Of a stretch of 29,499 nt of DNA, positions 23,549-29,499 are shown one piece after another (the stretch's first letter is position 1; each line of letters opens with the position of its first letter). The stretch is taken from positions 1 to 29,499 of the forward strand of contig JADHVS010000035.1 in assembly GCA_016783865.1 (NCBI GenBank), read 5' to 3'. The position numbers and the translations under genes were made by a program. The stretch comes from Bacteroidales bacterium (GTDB lineage Bacteria; Bacteroidota; Bacteroidia; Bacteroidales; SM23-62). The notes beneath the pieces are model-generated. The model was not told where the DNA came from and made no database searches. It saw only the letters and a list, made by a program, of their open reading frames with translations.

Positions 23549-23577
23549 GATTCACGATTCACGTGCTCACGATTCAC
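23549..23577 (-). repeat. Heptanucleotide tandem array, GTGAATC type on minus strand
   Basis: Read on the minus strand: GTGAATC, the 8-base variant GTGAGCAC, then two GTGAATC. The variant unit supplies the TGA stop (23569-23567) of the SpoIIE sensor gene, and the preceding unit encodes its final Ser-Glu-Ser. Confidence 0.88.
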
Positions 23578-26500
23578 TTCTTATCCCAATGACCATAATA
23601 TCATCGACCTGATCGTATTCGCCCCGCCATTCTTCTATGCTGGCATCCAGGATAGCATGTTGTTTGTCGAGGGGGAGTTTATGGATGGTGAGCAGGAGGT
23701 GCCTGAAGCGTCTGAACTTGAATTTTTTTCCTTCCGGACCGCCAAACTGGTCGGCATAACCATCAGAGAACATATACAGGATATCATCCTTCTGAAGATA
23801 TATCCTGTGGCTTTTGAAGGTCTTTGTGATTTTAAACACATGGGTGTCAGCACCCACCGAGAAGCGGTTGGCTTTGATCTCAATAATGGTATCGTCCCTA
23901 AGCAGGTAGAGCGGATTGAAAGCTCCGGAGTATTCCAGGTAGTTATCCTTTTTATCGATCACACAAAGGCAGAGGTCCATTCCATCGTTCAGATAAACCT
24001 CGTCCCCTTCCGTAAATATCTCAGTGAAATTCTCATTCAGGGCATTCATGATTTCCGCAGGATTCTGTATTCCTTCGCTGGTTGTTAATTTACGAAACAG
24101 CTCGAATCCAATAATGGATACAAAGGCGCCGGGAACACCATGACCGGTGCAATCTACGGCGGCAACATAGATCTTGTTCCTAACTTCATTGATCCAGTAA
24201 AAATCACCGCTTACAATATCCTTAGGCTTATAAAGAATGAATGAATTGGGAAGTATCTTTTTGAATATTTCATTGGAGGGTAACAGCGCTTCCTGTATCC
24301 GTTGTGCATAATTAATACTATCTGTAATGTTTTTATTTTTGACTTCTAATTCTTCCCTCTGCTTCTCCACCTCTTTTGCAGCCAATTCCTTTTCCTTGAG
24401 GATCTTATTTGACCTTCTGAGGCTCCTTGTTCTTACCTGGATCAGGAGAAAGATCAATAAACCGATCACCACTACATAAACAATGTATGCTTTGAAACTC
24501 TTCCACAAAGGAGGCAAGACCTGCATGTTTATGGATACTTCCTCTTCATTCCATACATTGTCGTTGTTTGATCCTTTTACACTCAAAACATATTTACCGG
24601 GGGAAAGATTTGAAAAGGTGACACTATGCTGGTTACCAACCCGGATCCATTGGCCCTCAGATCCCTGATTGGCCAGGCTGTACATGTAAAGGTTGTTTTC
24701 GGGAGCTGTAAAATCGAGAGCAGCGAAGGCAATGGAAAAAACACGATTGGCCTGGTTGACTCTGAAGGCTTCAGTTTTTTCCAACGGCAGGTCTATCCTT
24801 CCCAGCGTTCCGCCAATATCTATTTCAAAGTTGGTAAAGGATACATTAGGAATGTGCTTATTAAACTGTATCGAATCGGGATGGAAATAATTCAAACCCG
24901 AAATCCCACCAAAATAAAATGTACCGTTTTCAGTCTTAAAAGCCGATCCTATGTTAAACTCATAATTCTGCAATCCATCCGACAGGTTAAAAGACATAAA
25001 ATCTGATCTGCCAGGATTAAATCTCACGAGGCCCCGGTTGGTACTCAACCATAAACTTGAATCACCGGCTTCAAGAATCGAGTAGATATGGTAATTAAAG
25101 GCACCGTCGTACCCGGTAAAATATTCAAAACTCTCTGTTTCCGGCTGATATTTGTTCAATCCTGACGCGGTCCCTGCCCAAAGTATATCCTGGTTATCCT
25201 TGTGCAGGTAATAAACGGTTTGACTACTCAATCCCCTTTTCCCTTCCGGGGAATTTTTCTGATAAACACTAAAATTCTCAAGTTCAGGATTATATTTCAG
25301 AAGGCCATTTTCTGTGCCCACCCAGATCATATTGTCTTGATCCTCAATCAAATGATATGCCGAGGTAATTTCAAAAGATTCCCCGGAACTAAAGATGGTA
25401 TAATAGCTTCTTATCTCCCGCGACCTCAGATTGTATTTATGGATACCACTGGCTGCCGAAAACCAGATATTGCCATAGCTGTCCTGCCGGATAGAAAAAA
25501 CACTGTTGTTATTGAATATATGGCAGGAAATGTTTTCATTAACTTCACATAATGTGCGGAACCGGTGATTCACTTTATCATATATGTTAACCCCACTGGA
25601 AGTTCCCAGCCATATCTGACCATCATTATCCTGATAAATAGAATGAATATAATCACTGCTGATACGATGGGAAAACCGGGGATTATTTTTGGAGAAATAT
25701 GCAACTGATCCGGTTTCAGGATCGACGATATTCAAACCAAACCCTCGTGTCCCTAGCCAAACCAATCCATTCTCATCTATATAAATGGAAGAAATGATAT
25801 TACTGGAGAGACCAGGAATACCCTCCGGCGATTTATCCAGTACCCGGAACTTTTTTGGTTTGGTGTCGAATTTAACAAGTCCCTCAAATGTCCCAAGCCA
25901 CATAATATTGGAATGATCTTCAATAATTGAATGAACCGATGAGATCTGGACCACTTTATTATCGGCAACGATGCTGATATGATAATCGAGATGTGAATGG
26001 TCCTTCTTTAATCTGTAAAATCCCATTTCGGTCCCGATCCAGAGTATACCCCTGGCATCTTCATAAATGCAATTGACGACAAGACTTCTAATATTATGGT
26101 TATCAGAGCTTTTTATTCTTAAGAACCTATCGGATCCAGCCAGGTATGTATTCAACCCGGAGTTGGTGCCGATCCAGATATTTTGATCACTGTCTTCGAA
26201 GATTACCCTGACCATACTACTGCTCAATGAAAATTCATCTTCCGGATCATGCTTATACTGCTTAAATTTCTCCGTTTCGGGATTGAATACCTGAAGACCA
26301 TCCTTTGTGCTTATCCAGATCCTGCCTTTCGTGTCTTCAAGCATATTAAAATGAGGAGTACCTGAGCAGGTTGTAAACCTGTCGTAATAGGGCTCATAAT
26401 TCCGGATGGTCTCAGTTTCCGGATCCAGGCTGTGTAATCCCTCTTCGGTTTTAAACCATACCAGACCATTTTGTCCTGCAAGAATGGCAAATATTCTCTG

Positions 26501-26905
26501 ATCCCTCACAAAGGTGCTGTCATCGCTGTAAACGGTATAGGTCTTAAATAAACCGGTCTTCCTGTCCAGAAAATTCAATCCACCATTGGTAGCTATCCAC
26601 AGGTTTCCTTGCTGATCCTCATCTATGGCACGAATAAAATTATTTGAAAGAGAGCTGGTATCAGTCGGCTGGTTCCTGTAGGGTTTAAATGAATACCCAT
26701 CGTACTTATTCAAACCATCCTGAGTTCCGATCCACAGAAAGCCAATGGAATCCTGAAATACGACGTTGATATGAGTTTGGGTCAGGTCTTCCATTATGGT
26801 GAACAAATCGGTCTTTAATCTGTTCACCTGGGAAAAAGAAGAATGGCCAATGCTGATCAGTATGATCAACAGGAATCCCGCTGGTATGTTTACTCTTTGC
26901 TTCAT
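23567..26905 (-). CDS. Two-propeller sensor with Y_Y_Y domain and SpoIIE (PP2C) phosphatase output
   Basis: A 1112-residue membrane protein. After a signal sequence (about 1-26) there are 14 Reg_prop repeats, each with a W-(I/L/V)-(G/S/A)-T-x-x-G-L-type core (for example IWIGTNSGLNTY and LWAGTASGLNKY), enough for two seven-bladed propellers (about 30-690). A Y_Y_Y domain follows (about 715-795), then one transmembrane helix (about 807-822) and a coiled coil (about 828-860). The cytoplasmic end is a SpoIIE-type PP2C serine phosphatase with DIVSGDFYW (Asp896, Asp901), DCTGHGVPGAF (918-928), FSDGYADQFGG (1046-1056) and DQVDDIMVI with a metal-binding Asp pair (1101-1102). Unlike hybrid two-component systems with this sensor, it has no histidine kinase; it should signal by removing phosphate from a Ser/Thr-phosphorylated partner, none of which is visible nearby. 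Confidence 0.93.
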   Translation of the reverse strand: MKQRVNIPAGFLLIILISIGHSSFSQVNRLKTDLFTIMEDLTQTHINVVFQDSIGFLWIGTQDGLNKYDGYSFKPYRNQPTDTSSLSNNFIRAIDEDQQGNLWIATNGGLNFLDRKTGLFKTYTVYSDDSTFVRDQRIFAILAGQNGLVWFKTEEGLHSLDPETETIRNYEPYYDRFTTCSGTPHFNMLEDTKGRIWISTKDGLQVFNPETEKFKQYKHDPEDEFSLSSSMVRVIFEDSDQNIWIGTNSGLNTYLAGSDRFLRIKSSDNHNIRSLVVNCIYEDARGILWIGTEMGFYRLKKDHSHLDYHISIVADNKVVQISSVHSIIEDHSNIMWLGTFEGLVKFDTKPKKFRVLDKSPEGIPGLSSNIISSIYIDENGLVWLGTRGFGLNIVDPETGSVAYFSKNNPRFSHRISSDYIHSIYQDNDGQIWLGTSSGVNIYDKVNHRFRTLCEVNENISCHIFNNNSVFSIRQDSYGNIWFSAASGIHKYNLRSREIRSYYTIFSSGESFEITSAYHLIEDQDNMIWVGTENGLLKYNPELENFSVYQKNSPEGKRGLSSQTVYYLHKDNQDILWAGTASGLNKYQPETESFEYFTGYDGAFNYHIYSILEAGDSSLWLSTNRGLVRFNPGRSDFMSFNLSDGLQNYEFNIGSAFKTENGTFYFGGISGLNYFHPDSIQFNKHIPNVSFTNFEIDIGGTLGRIDLPLEKTEAFRVNQANRVFSIAFAALDFTAPENNLYMYSLANQGSEGQWIRVGNQHSVTFSNLSPGKYVLSVKGSNNDNVWNEEEVSINMQVLPPLWKSFKAYIVYVVVIGLLIFLLIQVRTRSLRRSNKILKEKELAAKEVEKQREELEVKNKNITDSINYAQRIQEALLPSNEIFKKILPNSFILYKPKDIVSGDFYWINEVRNKIYVAAVDCTGHGVPGAFVSIIGFELFRKLTTSEGIQNPAEIMNALNENFTEIFTEGDEVYLNDGMDLCLCVIDKKDNYLEYSGAFNPLYLLRDDTIIEIKANRFSVGADTHVFKITKTFKSHRIYLQKDDILYMFSDGYADQFGGPEGKKFKFRRFRHLLLTIHKLPLDKQHAILDASIEEWRGEYDQVDDIMVIGIRSES

Positions 26906-26942
26906 ACAGGCGGGCTAAATTTACTATTTATTTATTAATAAA

Positions 26943-26969
26943 CAGGGCCCGGCGAATGGCCGGACCCTG
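26943..26969 (-). terminator. Rho-independent-like terminator after citrate synthase
   Basis: Minus-strand RNA forms an 11-bp GC-rich stem with a five-base loop, arms 26969-26959 and 26953-26943. The only non-Watson-Crick pair is a U-G wobble that pairs only in this orientation. A U-rich run follows. It lies 50 bases past the citrate synthase stop. Confidence 0.82.
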
Positions 26970-27018
26970 AATATTAATGACGTTGCCTGACTGCAGGCTT
27001 AATGAAAAAGCAGGGGAA

Positions 27019-28329
27019 TTATTTCTCTTGTTTCTCAACAATGCCTTCCAGCATATCAGTCGTCAGGGATTTTGGTCTTTCGAGGGGATACCCCAGGGCC
27101 CGGTCCCAGATAATATTGGCACTGACCCCAATTGCTCTTCCGATGCCAAACATCACCGTATAGAAATCATATTGGGTTAATCCGTAGTACCATTGTATCT
27201 GACCGGAATGTGCATCCACATTGGGCCAGGGATTCTTCGCCTTACCCTGTTCCACGAGAATTGGAGGAACCACTTTGTAGAGCAGTTGAACATACTTAAA
27301 CAATTCATCATCCGGCATATGCTTCAGTGCAAATTCATGCTGAAGCTTATATCTCGGATCTGTTTTCCTAAGGACTGCATGTCCATAGCCTGGAATGACC
27401 TGGCCTGAGTTTAAGGTATCCCAGACAAATTTCTTCATTTCATCCTCAGAAGGTATCTTACCTTCCATTTTTTCCCTTAAATCCTGTATCCATCGGAGCA
27501 CTTCCTGGTTGGCAAGTCCGTGCAAAGGTCCTGCGAGTCCATTAAGCATAGCTGAGGTCGACAGGTAAATATCAGATAGTGCACTTGCAGCCAGATGGCC
27601 GGTATGTGCACTCACATTGCCGCTTTCATGATCTGCATGAATAATGAAATACATCCTGGCCACATCATCGTATGGTGGAGGTATGCCCATCATATGTGCA
27701 AAACTTGCCCCAAAATCAAGATTCGGGTCTGGTTTGGCCATTTTGCCGCCCTTATAAAGCTTGGCATAAATATATGCCCCTATCTCCGGCAATTTAGCCA
27801 ACAGGTTTAAGGAATCTTCATACATTGGATCCCAATATTTCATCTTGGATATACCACAGTCGTAATCCTGGCAAAATACAGACTCCTTGTGCAGTGAAAG
27901 GATAGCAGCCGAGAAAATCGACATCGGATGGTGGTCATTCGGAAATGCATCAATCACATCATACACATACCCGGGCAGTTTACTTCTTTTTTTAAACTCT
28001 TCGATCACTTCTTCCACCTCAGAGGCAGTTGGGATATCACCGGTCAGCAATAAGTAAAACAATCCTTCCACATAGGGCATTTCTGCCCCTTCAGGCTTTG
28101 GCAGTTTTTCAAATACTTCAGGCAGGGTATACCCACGGTACCGGATCCCTTCTTCAGGATCGAGATATGAAATATCGGTCACCAGACATTTTATACTCCG
28201 CATACCACCTATTAATTTTGTAATAGTTACCTGATCGACAACGGTATCCCCATGTTCCTTCAATAATTTAGTGGTACGGGGTCTGTGCTGTTCAATCTTT
28301 TCGGCTAATTTTTGTTTCAGGGGTGACAT
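27019..28329 (-). CDS. gltA: Citrate synthase, eukaryotic/mitochondrial type
   Basis: A 436-residue citrate (Si)-synthase. The catalytic triad is present: His270 in NGLAGPLHGLANQE, His317 in VIPGYGHAVLR and Asp372 in NVDAHSG. HADHESGNVSAHTGHL (231-246) is also conserved. The text LDPEEGIRYRGYTLPE (56-71) and the order of motifs match the mitochondrial form more closely than the shorter hexameric E. coli type. It condenses acetyl-CoA and oxaloacetate to citrate, entering the TCA cycle. The enzyme lies downstream of enolase on the same strand, but a terminator separates them (28437-28470), so it is probably transcribed alone from the AT-rich spacer at 28330-28436. Confidence 0.95.
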   Translation of the reverse strand: MSPLKQKLAEKIEQHRPRTTKLLKEHGDTVVDQVTITKLIGGMRSIKCLVTDISYLDPEEGIRYRGYTLPEVFEKLPKPEGAEMPYVEGLFYLLLTGDIPTASEVEEVIEEFKKRSKLPGYVYDVIDAFPNDHHPMSIFSAAILSLHKESVFCQDYDCGISKMKYWDPMYEDSLNLLAKLPEIGAYIYAKLYKGGKMAKPDPNLDFGASFAHMMGIPPPYDDVARMYFIIHADHESGNVSAHTGHLAASALSDIYLSTSAMLNGLAGPLHGLANQEVLRWIQDLREKMEGKIPSEDEMKKFVWDTLNSGQVIPGYGHAVLRKTDPRYKLQHEFALKHMPDDELFKYVQLLYKVVPPILVEQGKAKNPWPNVDAHSGQIQWYYGLTQYDFYTVMFGIGRAIGVSANIIWDRALGYPLERPKSLTTDMLEGIVEKQEK

Positions 28330-28436
28330 AGTTATAATTTTGAATGACTAAATAAACCTTACTCATAAATTTGACGTAACCCTCCTAATTTAATAAATAT
28401 TTGCTAAAAAAAAGTTGATATAAAACATACAAAATA

Positions 28437-28470
28437 AAATGGGTAATGACCGAATGATCATTACCCATTT
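28437..28470 (-). terminator. Rho-independent-like terminator after enolase
   Basis: Perfect 13-bp inverted repeat (28437-28449 and 28458-28470) with an eight-base loop, beginning 23 bases after the enolase stop. On the minus strand it is followed by ATTTTATTTTG-like U-rich sequence. Confidence 0.8.
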
Positions 28471-28492
28471 AGTGTAAGGTTAGCAACTGCTT

Positions 28493-29499
<1,007 letters not shown>

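Overview
This 29.5 kb window is chromosomal DNA from a member of the Bacteroidota, most probably a Bacteroidales-like lineage. The evidence is the gldE-gldD pair, a secreted peptidase with a type IX secretion (T9SS) C-terminal sorting domain, a PafA-family phosphatase, a long Reg_prop propeller sensor, weak Shine-Dalgarno signals, TTG starts and several TAnnTTTG-type -7 boxes. Most of it is housekeeping or conserved genes; I see no prophage, integrase, IS element, CRISPR array, rRNA or tRNA.

Layout. (1) 1-3744, + strand: 3' end of ssb, gldE, gldD, an Sfp-type phosphopantetheinyl transferase and a geranylgeranylglyceryl-phosphate-synthase-like gene. (2) 3801-8709, - strand: PafA-like phosphatase, M14 metallocarboxypeptidase with T9SS tail, GTPase ychF. 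(3) 8988-15175, + strand: transketolase, a secreted VWA protein, an ECF sigma factor followed by a one-TM putative anti-sigma protein and a small CpxP/Spy-like exported protein, then a lipoprotein-type protein-isoaspartate methyltransferase. (4) An APC permease (+) converges with hutH (-), with no base between the stop codons; further right a - strand group runs from two unknown exported proteins into hisS. (5) 21367-26905: a membrane sensor with a degenerate kinase ATPase domain and an intact receiver (+), a four-helix-bundle protein (-), and a 1112-residue two-propeller/SpoIIE phosphatase sensor (-). (6) 27019-29499, - strand: eukaryotic-type citrate synthase and the 3' part of enolase, each with a rho-independent-like terminator.

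The most unusual signal is non-coding. At least seven intergenic spacers hold tandem arrays with a 7-bp period (GTGAATC, GGTGATC, TTACAGG and GTTCGGC types). In four cases the array overlaps the 3' end of the upstream gene and itself supplies the TGA stop. Two genes, the GGGP-synthase-like gene and the four-helix-bundle gene, are each enclosed by inward-facing GTGAATC arrays. Several long AT-rich palindromes (5444-5559, 7444-7498, 14366-14395) sit in gene leaders. At protein level, the PafA-like enzyme has lost several expected active-site residues, and the hybrid sensor lacks recognisable ATP-binding glycine boxes.
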